Positions 7,039 to 14,883 of a stretch of 19,933 nt of DNA are shown here, piece after piece. A program made the translations under genes and the position numbers. The DNA lies in NCBI GenBank assembly GCA_001783255.1, contig MFRB01000133.1, forward strand, positions 8,962 to 28,894, in the 5' to 3' direction. Position 1 is the first letter of the stretch, and each line of letters begins with the position of its first letter. The notes beneath the pieces were generated by a model. It saw only the letters and a program-made list of their open reading frames with translations, did not search any database and was not told where the DNA came from. The DNA comes from Candidatus Magasanikbacteria bacterium RIFOXYD12_FULL_33_17. Lineage in GTDB: Bacteria; Patescibacteriota; Patescibacteriia; Magasanikbacterales; UBA922.

Positions 7039-7455
7039 TTAAGAAGCTAATTTTTCATCTCTAATTTTCAAATACTGCTCATAATCTTCAATATAATCTT
7101 TTCTTTCAGGATTATAATTAGTAGAAGATAAAGCGAGAAGCACAGCATCAGCAGAAAAATCTTTGAAATGATGCCAAACATAATTGGAGATATACAAAGC
7201 AGAAGTAGGTGCTTCCATTTTTATTTCTTCAATACCATTTCCCCTATCCACCACAGCTGTACAAGTGCCAGCCACAAGAATAAAAAATTCTTTTTCTTCC
7301 ATATGACAGTGTGCACCTGTTGGACCTTCTGGTTTACTAATGTAGTAAACTCTTTTTACATCAAAATCAATATAATCTTTTAGTTCAATAGGACTCATGG
7401 TAAATTTACCAGGTACAACTATTTTTTTTATTTCTGCTTCACGAAAATGTTCCAT
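7039..7455 (-). CDS. FdtA/QdtA (WxcM-type) cupin, putative dTDP-sugar 3,4-ketoisomerase
   Basis: A 138-residue single-domain cupin. The stretch KRVYYI (34-39), a GAHCH motif (47-51, His49 and His51), the beta strand FFILVAGTCTAVVD and the terminal DYIEDYEQYL are characteristic of FdtA/QdtA-type isomerases. These convert dTDP-4-keto-6-deoxyglucose to a 3-keto isomer. RmlC epimerases are about 180 residues with a different His/Asp arrangement (an RGLHFQ-type motif) that is absent here. The gene sits between rmlB and rmlD, with gaps of 18 and 3 nt, exactly where rmlC often lies. No FdtB-type aminotransferase, the usual partner of FdtA, is visible. The substrate and product are therefore uncertain even though the family call is good. 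Confidence 0.78.
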   Translation of the reverse strand: MEHFREAEIKKIVVPGKFTMSPIELKDYIDFDVKRVYYISKPEGPTGAHCHMEEKEFFILVAGTCTAVVDRGNGIEEIKMEAPTSALYISNYVWHHFKDFSADAVLLALSSTNYNPERKDYIEDYEQYLKIRDEKLAS

Positions 7456-7473
7456 ATTTTTAATAAATAAAAT

Positions 7474-8529
7474 TTAAGTATTTGATTTCATTTTATCTTT
7501 TGAGTGTTCCAAACTATCTTGAAATTTGTTCATCTCATCTTTTTTCTTATTTCTAAGACCTTCTACCCAAGCAGTATTTTCTTTATACCAATTGATAGTT
7601 TCTTCTAGACCTTGTCTAAATTTATCAGCAGTATAAACAGGTTTCCAACCAAGTTTTTTTATTTTACTAGCATCAATAGAATATTTTCTATCATGCCCTG
7701 GTCTGTCTGTCACATACTCGATTTTTTCTTCACCAAAGCCCAAAATTTCAAGCATCATTTTTGTCAATTCCATATTGTTTCTTTCATTGTCAGAACCAAT
7801 ATTATATATTTCACCAGCAACACCTTCATGTAAAAGTAAATCAAGAGCAGAAGCATGATCACGTACATGAATCCAATCACGAACATTTAGACCATCACCA
7901 TAGACAGGTACATTTTCTCCAGCCAAAAGTTTGAATACAAAAAATGGAATAAGCTTTTCAGGAAATTGATAAGGTCCATAATTATTAGAACAGTGGGTAA
8001 CTACAACAGGCACACCGTGAGTAACAAAATAAGCATTACACATCATATCACCCCCAGCTTTGGCCGCAGCATAAGGCATATTTGGTGAAATTGGAGTTTC
8101 TTCTGTAAATTGAGAAGGATCTTCAAGTTCAAGAGAACCATATACTTCATCAGTAGAAACATTTACAAATTTCTTAATATTATTTTTCTTGACAGCATCC
8201 AAAATCATTTGTACACCAAGAGTATTAGTAAGTACAAAATCTTTGCAACCACCATGAATAGAACGGTCCACATGCGTTTCTGCTGCAAAGTTTATTACAT
8301 AATCAATATTATATTTTTCAATCACTTCATTTAATTTTTCCAAATCTGTAATATCCCCTTGAACAAAAGTATAGTGAGGATTATTTTCTATATGTTTGTG
8401 ATTTTCCAAATTGCCAGCATAAGTCAATTTATCAAAATTGACTATTTCATAATCTGGATATTTTTCCAGCATATGATGTATAAAATTGGATCCAATAAAT
8501 CCAGCTCCTCCAGTGACTAGTAGTTTCAT
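7474..8529 (-). CDS. rmlB: dTDP-glucose 4,6-dehydratase
   Basis: A 351-residue extended short-chain dehydrogenase/reductase that turns dTDP-glucose into dTDP-4-keto-6-deoxyglucose with bound NAD+. The cofactor motif is GGAGFIGS (7-14). The catalytic residues are STDEVYG (125-131, Thr-Asp-Glu) and YAAAK (153-157, Tyr/Lys). The substrate-binding segment SNNYGPYQFPEKLIP and GDGLNVRDWIHV are typical of RmlB. A hydrophilic tail of about 20 residues after the last helix (KDEMNKFQDSLEHSKD) is slightly longer than usual. It lies 17 nt after the Nudix gene and heads the rmlB-cupin-rmlD set. No rmlA (glucose-1-phosphate thymidylyltransferase) is in the window. Confidence 0.94.
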   Translation of the reverse strand: MKLLVTGGAGFIGSNFIHHMLEKYPDYEIVNFDKLTYAGNLENHKHIENNPHYTFVQGDITDLEKLNEVIEKYNIDYVINFAAETHVDRSIHGGCKDFVLTNTLGVQMILDAVKKNNIKKFVNVSTDEVYGSLELEDPSQFTEETPISPNMPYAAAKAGGDMMCNAYFVTHGVPVVVTHCSNNYGPYQFPEKLIPFFVFKLLAGENVPVYGDGLNVRDWIHVRDHASALDLLLHEGVAGEIYNIGSDNERNNMELTKMMLEILGFGEEKIEYVTDRPGHDRKYSIDASKIKKLGWKPVYTADKFRQGLEETINWYKENTAWVEGLRNKKKDEMNKFQDSLEHSKDKMKSNT

Positions 8530-8546
8530 AAAATTATGATTAATTA

Positions 8547-9083
8547 TTACATTAAATGATGTCTAACCAACGCCCAAGCTGCCATGGTAGGCCCATTAAA
8601 AATTTCGTTATTTTTTATCATTTCATCTACCTCATCTGGTCTACGGTATAATAGCTCTATTTCTTCTGTATCGTCTAATATCTGTTCCCTTTGTTCAGAA
8701 ACATAAGCCAAATATACATGTATTTCATCTTTTATACTAGACGGTGAACTTTCAAAAACACCTATCTTTATAATCTCGTCAGCAATACAACCCGCCTCTT
8801 CTAAAAGTTCTAATTTGGCCACCTCCAAAGATGTTTGACCTATTTTTCTACGCCCAGCAGGAAATTCTATACTTTGTTTGTCAACCAAATATCTATGTTG
8901 TAATGTCAAAACTATACTTCCATTCGGCATAATAGCTACAACCATTGCCGAACCTCCCAGAATCTCCATGTAAAAATAATCACCTTCTTCACCGTTTGGT
9001 TTTATATACCTATCATGTTTATATGTAGACCAAGGATTCTGATGCAAAATTTCTTCTGATTTTTTTTCTAAATGTTTGGGCAT
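8547..9083 (-). CDS. Nudix hydrolase, ADP-ribose pyrophosphatase-like
   Basis: A 178-residue protein with the ADP-sugar pyrophosphatase layout: SIEFPAGRRKIG enters the Nudix box (77-99), followed by LELLEEAGC and later SPSSIKDEIHVYLA. Two canonical box positions are changed: the Glu after G-x5 is Gln83, and the Arg of the RE pair is Leu91. The metal-binding Glu cluster (ELLEE) is kept, so activity remains plausible. The likely substrate is ADP-ribose or a nucleotide sugar. It is preceded by a 102-nt gap with a two-unit CTTAAAAGG repeat right before the ATG, and is followed 17 nt later by rmlB. A weak promoter may lie in that gap (TTGTAG, 16 bp, TATAAG on the minus strand). Confidence 0.84.
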   Translation of the reverse strand: MPKHLEKKSEEILHQNPWSTYKHDRYIKPNGEEGDYFYMEILGGSAMVVAIMPNGSIVLTLQHRYLVDKQSIEFPAGRRKIGQTSLEVAKLELLEEAGCIADEIIKIGVFESSPSSIKDEIHVYLAYVSEQREQILDDTEEIELLYRRPDEVDEMIKNNEIFNGPTMAAWALVRHHLM

Positions 9084-9084
9084 A

Positions 9085-9104
9085 CTTAAAAGGCTTAAAA
9101 GGCT
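9085..9104. repeat. Two-unit copy of the CTTAAAAGG tandem repeat
   Basis: CTTAAAAGG occurs twice in exact tandem, plus CT. On the coding strand it reads AGCCTTTTAAGCCTTTTAAG and ends 1 nt before the ATG of the Nudix gene. It belongs to the same repeat family as the copies at 12992-13036, 13265-13310 and 14714-14811. Confidence 0.7.
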
Positions 9105-9185
9105 AGTATTTAATTATCTCAATTTTATCTCTATCTTATATTAGTATATCTTTAATCTACAAATTTTAACTATAATTTATAAAAA

Positions 9186-9593
9186 CTATTTTTTAAATAA
9201 TTTATAAACTTCCTCCACACTCTCATCCCCTGGATTATTTACAATCGCATGCATATTGGCGCCACCGTCATTATTATAGCGTGGCATAATATGAATATGC
9301 AAGTGTGGAACAAGTTGCCCACCAGCTTTACCATGATTCCAGCCAACATTGTAACCATCTGGCTTTAAAACATCATTCAATTTTTCTTGTGTTTTTTTCA
9401 CAGTAACCAGTAGTTTTTCTGCATATTTTTCATCTAATTCCAACAAATTTTCCGCATGCACTTTTGGAATCACCAAAGTATGACCTTTGGTACGAGGTGT
9501 GATGTCTAAAAATGCCAAAGCAAAATCATCTTCATAAATAGTATAATTAGGTATTTCTCCTACTATTATTTTACAAAAAATACAGTCAGACAT
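9186..9593 (-). CDS. HIT family protein (Hint/PKCI-type nucleotide hydrolase)
   Basis: A 135-residue histidine-triad protein that hydrolyses nucleoside 5'-phosphoramidates or related AMP conjugates. The triad is HLHIH (97-101), with the central His as nucleophile, followed by MPR. The N-terminal C-x2-C (Cys4, Cys7) probably binds zinc with His residues, as in bacterial Hint proteins, and the KGHTLVIPKVH strand is typical. The ATG lies 1 nt after the stop of the membrane glycosyltransferase (TAATATG), so translation is likely coupled. Its housekeeping role does not depend on the glycan cluster. Confidence 0.93.
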   Translation of the reverse strand: MSDCIFCKIIVGEIPNYTIYEDDFALAFLDITPRTKGHTLVIPKVHAENLLELDEKYAEKLLVTVKKTQEKLNDVLKPDGYNVGWNHGKAGGQLVPHLHIHIMPRYNNDGGANMHAIVNNPGDESVEEVYKLFKK

Positions 9594-9594
9594 A

Positions 9595-11160
9595 TTATGG
9601 TAAATTTAACTTATACAAAGTATGTGAATTAAATCTTTGAAAAACATCTACGTCAAAAGCAAACTTAGCCAGATAAACCAACATCTTAGTGTAATCTTCT
9701 TCTGTCTGCTTAGGTACAAAATAATACATTTCAGCATTTTTTTCAAGTAAAGCAGGTATAGTTTGTCCTATACTATCGTTGTAAAAATCCACGACAATCT
9801 GTCTTTGTGGCCAAAAATATTTATCCTCATGATCTGTGACAATTATAGCATCTTGAGAAGTATTGTCTACCACCCAATTTTTTATTTCTGTCATATATTT
9901 CAACTGATTATCTACAGCCAAAACTCCATCAATCCCCTTATATACAATATTGAAACTCAAAAAAAAGAAAACAACTATATATACAAAATATAATAAATTT
10001 TTTCCTACATTATTTTTTATTTTTTTCAAAACTTCAATAATAAAAAAAACAATAATTGGCAAAAATCCAATAAAAATAGGTAGCCAATAACGCACATACG
10101 CTACAGCCACGGTTTTCAAATTATATAAATTATCATGATTACTACCATAATAAAAAAATAAAAAAAGACTGCTAACTAATAAAGACACAAAATAAACTTT
10201 TTGAACTTTGTTCAATTTATTTTTTAGGAATAAATAGACAAAAAATATTCCACTCAAAAAAGCTGAAACACCAAACAAAATATTCATTTTGAAAAAATAA
10301 TTCCAAACAGATTTGATAGTCATCAAAAAATCGAAACCAAATGGAAATAAAAGGCTATACCATTTGTGGACTTGCAAAGAATTGGAAGCAACATAACCAG
10401 TACTGACACTCCCATAAAAATAAAAATTAGCAAAAACATACATCAACACAAAAAATACTGCTACACTAGACCACATTATCAATCGAGAAATTTTTATTTG
10501 TTTTTTGAAATAAATAATCGTAAAAAGGAAAACAAGTCCAATCCAAGTCATTTCATTTGGTCTCATAAACACACCCAACATAAAAATACTCATCCCCAAC
10601 AAATCACTCAACCAAATTTGTTTTCTGAAAGGTTGACACAAGATAAACCATAAACCAATAATTACCAAAGAAACAAAAGTTATATTATGAAACATTGACC
10701 TTTCTAGGTAATACCAAACTGCCGGCAACATAAAAAACAAAACAGAACTTAAAAAAGATACTTTTTCATCAAATATTTTTTTGTTAATTCCAAAAAAAGC
10801 CAGAACTGCCAAAATAAGAAAAATAGAATTAAGATAAACGATAATTCCTGTACCAAATATTTTACCAACAAAGCCAGAAACAATAATAAAAGTAATAAAA
10901 CTCACTGGCAAAATATTATTGCCAAAAACGAAAGTACTACGAGGATGAATAAACTCGTTCAACTTATCAAAATTATTTTGTAAAGTATATGAAATTTTAT
11001 TTGTTTCTACAAAACTTTTAGATAAAACAAAATTAGCAGTTTCATCAGGAGAATTGAAAATATTTTGATGAGAAAAATTTAAATAATTATATAAACAAAA
11101 AAATAAAATAGCTAATACTAACAAAACAATCTTATATTTATTTTTTTTTATAAAATCCAT
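9595..11160 (-). CDS. GT39-like (GT-C fold) membrane glycosyltransferase
   Basis: About 521 residues with ten or more hydrophobic segments from the N-terminus to about residue 405, then a hydrophilic domain of about 110 residues. The first extracytoplasmic loop holds the acidic pair NSPDE (Asp-Glu at about 39-40), which is the catalytic/metal site of GT-C enzymes such as protein O-mannosyltransferases and ArnT. These enzymes use polyprenyl-phosphate-linked sugars on the outer face of the membrane. I prefer the ATG at 11160, with GGA upstream and a 4-nt gap after pgsA. An ATG at 11175 would overlap the pgsA stop by 11 nt. Neighbours are pgsA upstream and the HIT gene 1 nt downstream. Acceptor and donor cannot be inferred. 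Confidence 0.76.
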   Translation of the reverse strand: MDFIKKNKYKIVLLVLAILFFCLYNYLNFSHQNIFNSPDETANFVLSKSFVETNKISYTLQNNFDKLNEFIHPRSTFVFGNNILPVSFITFIIVSGFVGKIFGTGIIVYLNSIFLILAVLAFFGINKKIFDEKVSFLSSVLFFMLPAVWYYLERSMFHNITFVSLVIIGLWFILCQPFRKQIWLSDLLGMSIFMLGVFMRPNEMTWIGLVFLFTIIYFKKQIKISRLIMWSSVAVFFVLMYVFANFYFYGSVSTGYVASNSLQVHKWYSLLFPFGFDFLMTIKSVWNYFFKMNILFGVSAFLSGIFFVYLFLKNKLNKVQKVYFVSLLVSSLFLFFYYGSNHDNLYNLKTVAVAYVRYWLPIFIGFLPIIVFFIIEVLKKIKNNVGKNLLYFVYIVVFFFLSFNIVYKGIDGVLAVDNQLKYMTEIKNWVVDNTSQDAIIVTDHEDKYFWPQRQIVVDFYNDSIGQTIPALLEKNAEMYYFVPKQTEEDYTKMLVYLAKFAFDVDVFQRFNSHTLYKLNLP

Positions 11161-11164
11161 AAAT

Positions 11165-11788
11165 TTATATTCCATGTCTAAACAAACTAACTAAAGCAAA
11201 ACCAACAGACAAACCTAAAATAAGATTGGCAATATTTAAGAAAAAAGGGTTTTCAAAAACAAGAGCAATCAACACAGTACAAATAGCCAAAACTTGTAAA
11301 AACATTTTTATTTTACCCCACAAATTAGCCATTCTGACAGTCTTGAATTTCACACGATAAATGTAAGCCATACAAATAAAAATAATTTCCATACCTAATA
11401 CAACAATACCCAACCAAAAATCCAAATACTTGAAAACCAACAACAAAACCATTGAACCAATGAGCAACTTGTCCGCCAAAGGATCTACGAGCATTCCAAA
11501 TTTGGTTATTTTATTTTTGGTACGAGCCAAAGAACCATCCATAGCATCAGTAAAAGCTACCAAAACAAAAGCAATAACACCAATATTATAATATCCAAAT
11601 AAAATCAACAAAAAAACAAAAGGAGTCGCTATAATTCTAAAAATACTAATCCTATTTGGTGTAACTGATTTTGGCAAAAAACGCAAAATTGTATTCTCCA
11701 AAAAATGATCATGAGGATGGACATCTGTAGCTGGTAAATATTCAAATAAATCAGGATTTTTGTCTTTGAATTTTTTTATTATAGACAT
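11165..11788 (-). CDS. pgsA: CDP-alcohol phosphatidyltransferase, probably PgsA
   Basis: A 207-residue integral membrane enzyme. The full signature D-x2-DG-x2-AR-x8-G-x3-D-x3-D is present at about residues 81-105 (DAMDGSLAR ... GMLVDPLAD). The N-terminal TPNRISIFRI matches phosphatidylglycerophosphate synthases, which join CDP-diacylglycerol to glycerol-3-phosphate. About four to six transmembrane helices are visible. The ATG at 11788 follows the preceding stop by 13 nt. An ATG at 11827 would overlap it by 26 nt, and a TTG at 11878 by 77 nt, so both are less likely. A related enzyme for another CDP-alcohol (for example inositol phosphate) cannot be excluded. Its place inside a glycan cluster is unusual. 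Confidence 0.8.
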   Translation of the reverse strand: MSIIKKFKDKNPDLFEYLPATDVHPHDHFLENTILRFLPKSVTPNRISIFRIIATPFVFLLILFGYYNIGVIAFVLVAFTDAMDGSLARTKNKITKFGMLVDPLADKLLIGSMVLLLVFKYLDFWLGIVVLGMEIIFICMAYIYRVKFKTVRMANLWGKIKMFLQVLAICTVLIALVFENPFFLNIANLILGLSVGFALVSLFRHGI

Positions 11789-11801
11789 ATCAAACAAATA
11801 T

Positions 11802-12983
11802 TTAACTAATAATTTTTTTATATTCATCAAACAATAAACTAAGATTATTTTCTTTAAAAGATTTTTTATTATCGCCAATCTTTTTACTTATAATATTTAC
11901 TTCTTCTTTATTTTCTATACAATATTTTATTTTTTCTAATAAATCATCTTCTTTGCCAATATCAAAAAACCAACCATTTTTTCCTTCTTTGATAAACTCA
12001 GGCAACGAGGAATGATTTACAGACAAAACAGGTACCTCAAAAAATAAACTTTCAAAAATAACTGCCGGATAATTTTCATAACAAAGAGAAGGAAAAATCA
12101 TCACATCCATTTTAGCAAAAATATCTACCAATTCTTCTCTACTTTTAGAACCATAAAATATGACATTTTCTAAATCAACAAATCTATTTTTTAATTCAGG
12201 TAAACTAACACCATCCCCAACTACATACAAAGTCGCATTTTTAATTTTAGAAAAAGCTGCTAATAGTTCGAAAATACCTTTATGTTTTTCTATTTGTCCT
12301 AAATATAAAAAATTAAAACCATTATGTTTTTCTTTGACAAAATTATTTTGAATATTCAAAGTCAAAGGATTAGCTAATGACTTCAATTCTGATTTTCCAA
12401 AGTAACCTTTACCTTTATAAAAATCTAATAAAAATTGAGAAGGTGAAATAACTAAATCAGGTGAACCTATCATTTTTTTCATTAACCAAATGTTTAATTG
12501 CATCAGTAAACATTTATAACGCCAAGAATTCTCTTTATCTTTTATAATTATACCACTCGGCTCTACCAACTGTACATCATGCACAGTATGAATATGTTTT
12601 ATTTTTAATTTTCTAATTTTTTTAGGTATAAGAAAACTCAAACCCATAAGATTGTGCGTATGTACAAGTTCTATTTTCTCTTCTTGCAAAATTTCAAAAA
12701 CTTTTTTGGCTATAGCAAAATTAAATATATTTAAAATATGCCAAACAAATTTAGTCAAAAAATTATGATTAGACAATTCAAAATATGAGAAAATATTATT
12801 TTGCTTTAAATAAAAAATTTTCAAACCACTTTTTTCTACGATTTTTTCCTTTTCTGGTGTAGCTGTAATCAAAACAACTTCATGACCAAGAGATAACAAA
12901 AAATCAATAGTAGCTTTTACTACCTGCTCCGCCCCACCTCTAGCGTAAGGTTCATATAAATTGTGTATAATGCAAATTTTCAT
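11802..12983 (-). CDS. Glycosyltransferase family 4
   Basis: A 393-residue GT-B fold enzyme. The N-terminal domain has the acceptor-side GGAEQ loop (16-20). The C-terminal domain has the nucleotide-sugar binding strand FNFLYLGQIEKHKGI, then YVVGDG, and the family E-x7-E motif (ENYPAVIFE). The predicted role is transfer of a sugar, with retention of configuration, to a lipid-linked or surface glycan. It is the first gene of the minus-strand cluster. Its ATG is preceded almost directly by the AAAGGC-type repeat (12992-13036), and a TATACT -10-like element lies just beyond the repeat without a convincing -35. The 3' end lies 13 nt before pgsA. Confidence 0.88.
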   Translation of the reverse strand: MKICIIHNLYEPYARGGAEQVVKATIDFLLSLGHEVVLITATPEKEKIVEKSGLKIFYLKQNNIFSYFELSNHNFLTKFVWHILNIFNFAIAKKVFEILQEEKIELVHTHNLMGLSFLIPKKIRKLKIKHIHTVHDVQLVEPSGIIIKDKENSWRYKCLLMQLNIWLMKKMIGSPDLVISPSQFLLDFYKGKGYFGKSELKSLANPLTLNIQNNFVKEKHNGFNFLYLGQIEKHKGIFELLAAFSKIKNATLYVVGDGVSLPELKNRFVDLENVIFYGSKSREELVDIFAKMDVMIFPSLCYENYPAVIFESLFFEVPVLSVNHSSLPEFIKEGKNGWFFDIGKEDDLLEKIKYCIENKEEVNIISKKIGDNKKSFKENNLSLLFDEYKKIIS

Positions 12984-12991
12984 GATAAAAT

Positions 12992-13036
12992 GCTTAAAAG
13001 GCCTGAAAAGCTTAAAAAACTTGAAAGGCTCTTAAA
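12992..13036. repeat. AAAGGC-type tandem repeat, left arm
   Basis: Degenerate 9-10 bp units read CTTAAAAGGC, CTGAAAAG, CTTAAAAAA, CTTGAAAGGCT and CTTAAAG. In the direction of the GT4 gene it is an AGCCTTT-type array ending about 8 nt from the ATG. It is inverted relative to the copy at 13265-13310. Confidence 0.72.
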
Positions 13037-13133
13037 GTATATCATATAAAATGGATATTACCACAACTGAGCGAAAAATCAAAGTTTTCAACAAAGTACT
13101 CCACACAATAGTAACACCCACAGAAATTTTACC

Positions 13134-13162
13134 TTGAACATAAAGTTGATCTAATGTAATAT
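13134..13162 (+). promoter_or_regulatory. Candidate promoter for dnaB
   Basis: TTGAAC (13134-13139), a 17-bp spacer and TAATAT (13157-13162). Both boxes match consensus at about four of six positions. The predicted 5' UTR is about 150 nt and includes the AGCCTTT-type repeat. Weak evidence. Confidence 0.3.
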
Positions 13163-13264
13163 AACAAAGCAAAAAGAACCTTCACATTTAAATCTAAAAT
13201 ATCAAACTTAAATTAATGCTTTGTCTTTTGTTTAATTATAAAAATTAATATTGAGATGATTAAT

Positions 13265-13310
13265 TAGCCTTTTAGGCTTTTTAAGCCTTTCCAGCCTTTC
13301 AGGCCTTTGG
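13265..13310. repeat. AGCCTTT-type tandem repeat before dnaB
   Basis: Five degenerate units (AGCCTTTT, AGGCTTTTTA, AGCCTTTCC, AGCCTTTC, AGGCCTTTGG) end 7 nt before the dnaB ATG. It is the reverse complement in type of the array at 12992-13036, so each divergent gene is preceded by the repeat in the same orientation relative to itself. Confidence 0.75.
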
Positions 13311-13317
13311 TAAAAAT

Positions 13318-14712
13318 ATGCCCGACATCACTCAAATAGAAAGAATACCACCACAAAATCTAGAAGCCGAAAAATCACTTTTGGGTTCTATTTTGATTGA
13401 CAAAGACGCCATGCTAAAAATTTCAGATATTATTACTGACTCAGATTTTTACAAACGCTCCCACTCTTACATTTTTGATATCATGGTTGAACTTTATCAA
13501 AAGAATGAACCAATTGACGTTTTGACAGTTGCCAATCGTTTGGAAGAAAAAAAACTATTAGAAGGTTGCGGTGGAAAAAGTTATTTAATAGAATTATCCA
13601 ACTCAGTACCAACAGCATCTCACATTGTCCAATATGCTGAAATCCTCAAGAAAAAATCTACTCTAAGACAACTTCTAAACTCAGCTCACGAAATTTCCAA
13701 ACTGGGTTATCAAGAAGATTCTGATGATGTAGATAATTTACTTGACCAAGCTCAACAACATCTCTACGGTATTACCCAAAAACACATGAAGCAAACCTTT
13801 GTTTCTATCCGTGGTGTATTGAGTACTGCTTTTGAACGTATTGATGATTTACACAAAGAAAAAGGCAAACTTCGTGGTATACCAAGTGGTATAAAAAAAC
13901 TAGACGACTTGTTGGCTGGTTTCCAAAAATCTGATTTGATTATTTTGGCAGCTCGTCCTGCTGTTGGTAAGACTTCTCTAGCCTTAGACTTTGCCAGACA
14001 TGCCGCTACTAAATACAAAGTACCAGTTGGATTATTTTCATTAGAGATGAGTAAAGAACAATTAGTAGATAGAATGCTTTGTGCTGAAGCAGGAATTGAC
14101 CTTTGGAAGATGAGAACTGGTAATCTATCTGACAAACCAGATAGTGATGATTTTCCACGTATTGGACATGCTATGGGCGTACTTTCAGATGCACCAATTT
14201 ATATTGATGACACACCGGGTAACAATGTAATGCAAATTCGTACCAAATCCAGACGTCTACAAGCTGAACATGGTCTTGGTATGATTATTATTGACTATTT
14301 GCAACTTATGGAATCTCACAATGATAAAAATGCCAATAATCGTGTACAAGAAGTTGCCGTCATTAGTAGAAATTTGAAAGGTCTTGCTCGTGAACTAAAT
14401 GTACCAGTAATTGCCCTATCACAATTATCACGTGCCGTAGAACAAAGTAAACCAGCTATCCCAAAGTTGTCACATTTACGTGAATCTGGTAGTATTGAAC
14501 AAGATGCTGATATAGTTATGTTCCTTTATCGTAAATCAGTTGATAGAAATTATCGTCCAGAAGATATTCCTCCAGATGAACAAAATATTGCCGAAATCCA
14601 TATTGCCAAACATAGAAATGGACCTACTGGTATGGTCAGAACATATTTTGATGGTGCCACCACTTCTTTCAAAAATCTTGATACCAATGTTACTTATGAT
14701 AATGGTGAGTAA
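13318..14712 (+). CDS. dnaB: Replicative DNA helicase DnaB
   Basis: A 464-residue hexameric helicase that unwinds DNA ahead of the replication fork and binds primase. The N-terminal domain starts with IPPQNLEAEKSLLGSIL (10-26), the standard DnaB opening. The RecA-like domain has Walker A ARPAVGKTS (212-220), SLEMS (241-245), Walker B IIIDYLQL (323-330), VPVIALSQLSR (362-372) and the arginine-finger region LRESGSIEQDADIV (387-400). The length is normal and there is no intein. The ATG at 13318 sits 7 nt after the AGCCTTT repeat with no obvious Shine-Dalgarno. It is first in the plus-strand block dnaB, ybaB, four-helix-bundle gene, recR. Confidence 0.96.
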   Translation: MPDITQIERIPPQNLEAEKSLLGSILIDKDAMLKISDIITDSDFYKRSHSYIFDIMVELYQKNEPIDVLTVANRLEEKKLLEGCGGKSYLIELSNSVPTASHIVQYAEILKKKSTLRQLLNSAHEISKLGYQEDSDDVDNLLDQAQQHLYGITQKHMKQTFVSIRGVLSTAFERIDDLHKEKGKLRGIPSGIKKLDDLLAGFQKSDLIILAARPAVGKTSLALDFARHAATKYKVPVGLFSLEMSKEQLVDRMLCAEAGIDLWKMRTGNLSDKPDSDDFPRIGHAMGVLSDAPIYIDDTPGNNVMQIRTKSRRLQAEHGLGMIIIDYLQLMESHNDKNANNRVQEVAVISRNLKGLARELNVPVIALSQLSRAVEQSKPAIPKLSHLRESGSIEQDADIVMFLYRKSVDRNYRPEDIPPDEQNIAEIHIAKHRNGPTGMVRTYFDGATTSFKNLDTNVTYDNGE

Positions 14713-14713
14713 T

Positions 14714-14811
14714 TAAAAGGCTTGAAAAGCTGGAAATGCTTAAAATGCCTGAAAGGCTTTCCATTAATAATAGCCTTTTGAGCCTTTCTGGCATTTTAGG
14801 CCTTTCAAGCT
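14714..14811. repeat. Head-to-head AAAGGC/AGCCTTT repeat forming a large hairpin after dnaB
   Basis: The left arm (14714-14762) has units such as TTAAAAGGC, TTGAAAAGC, TGGAAATGC, TTAAAATGCC and TGAAAGGC. The right arm (14771-14811) is AGCCTTTTG, AGCCTTTCTGGC, ATTTTAGGCC, TTTCAAGCTT. TAAAATGCC/GGCATTTTA and GAAAGGCT/AGCCTTTT can pair. It starts right after the dnaB stop and has no T-run. It may stabilise or end the dnaB transcript. Confidence 0.72.
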
Positions 14812-14883
14812 TACTTTAAAAATGCTAAAATATAAAAATAAGATAAACTTTATTAATTAAAAAAATATTAAATATAAAACCGT

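Larger units (their letters stand above)
12984..13317. other. Divergent intergenic region between the GT4 gene and dnaB
   Basis: These 334 nt contain no credible gene. The two ends are inverted copies of the AAAGGC-type tandem repeat. The middle is AT-rich and holds at least one promoter-like site on the plus strand. No clear DnaA-box cluster is visible. Confidence 0.6.

Noticed and set aside
7039..7455. RmlC (dTDP-4-dehydrorhamnose 3,5-epimerase)
   Set aside because: Its position fits, but the length (138 against about 180 residues) and motifs are those of the FdtA/WxcM cupins.
12984..13317. Possible replication origin beside dnaB
   Set aside because: The region is AT-rich, but I found no cluster of DnaA-box-like 9-mers; the best near-match (TACTCCACA) differs at two positions.
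9085..14811. CRISPR array
   Set aside because: The repeat units are 9-10 bp, degenerate and contiguous, with no unique spacers and no cas genes.
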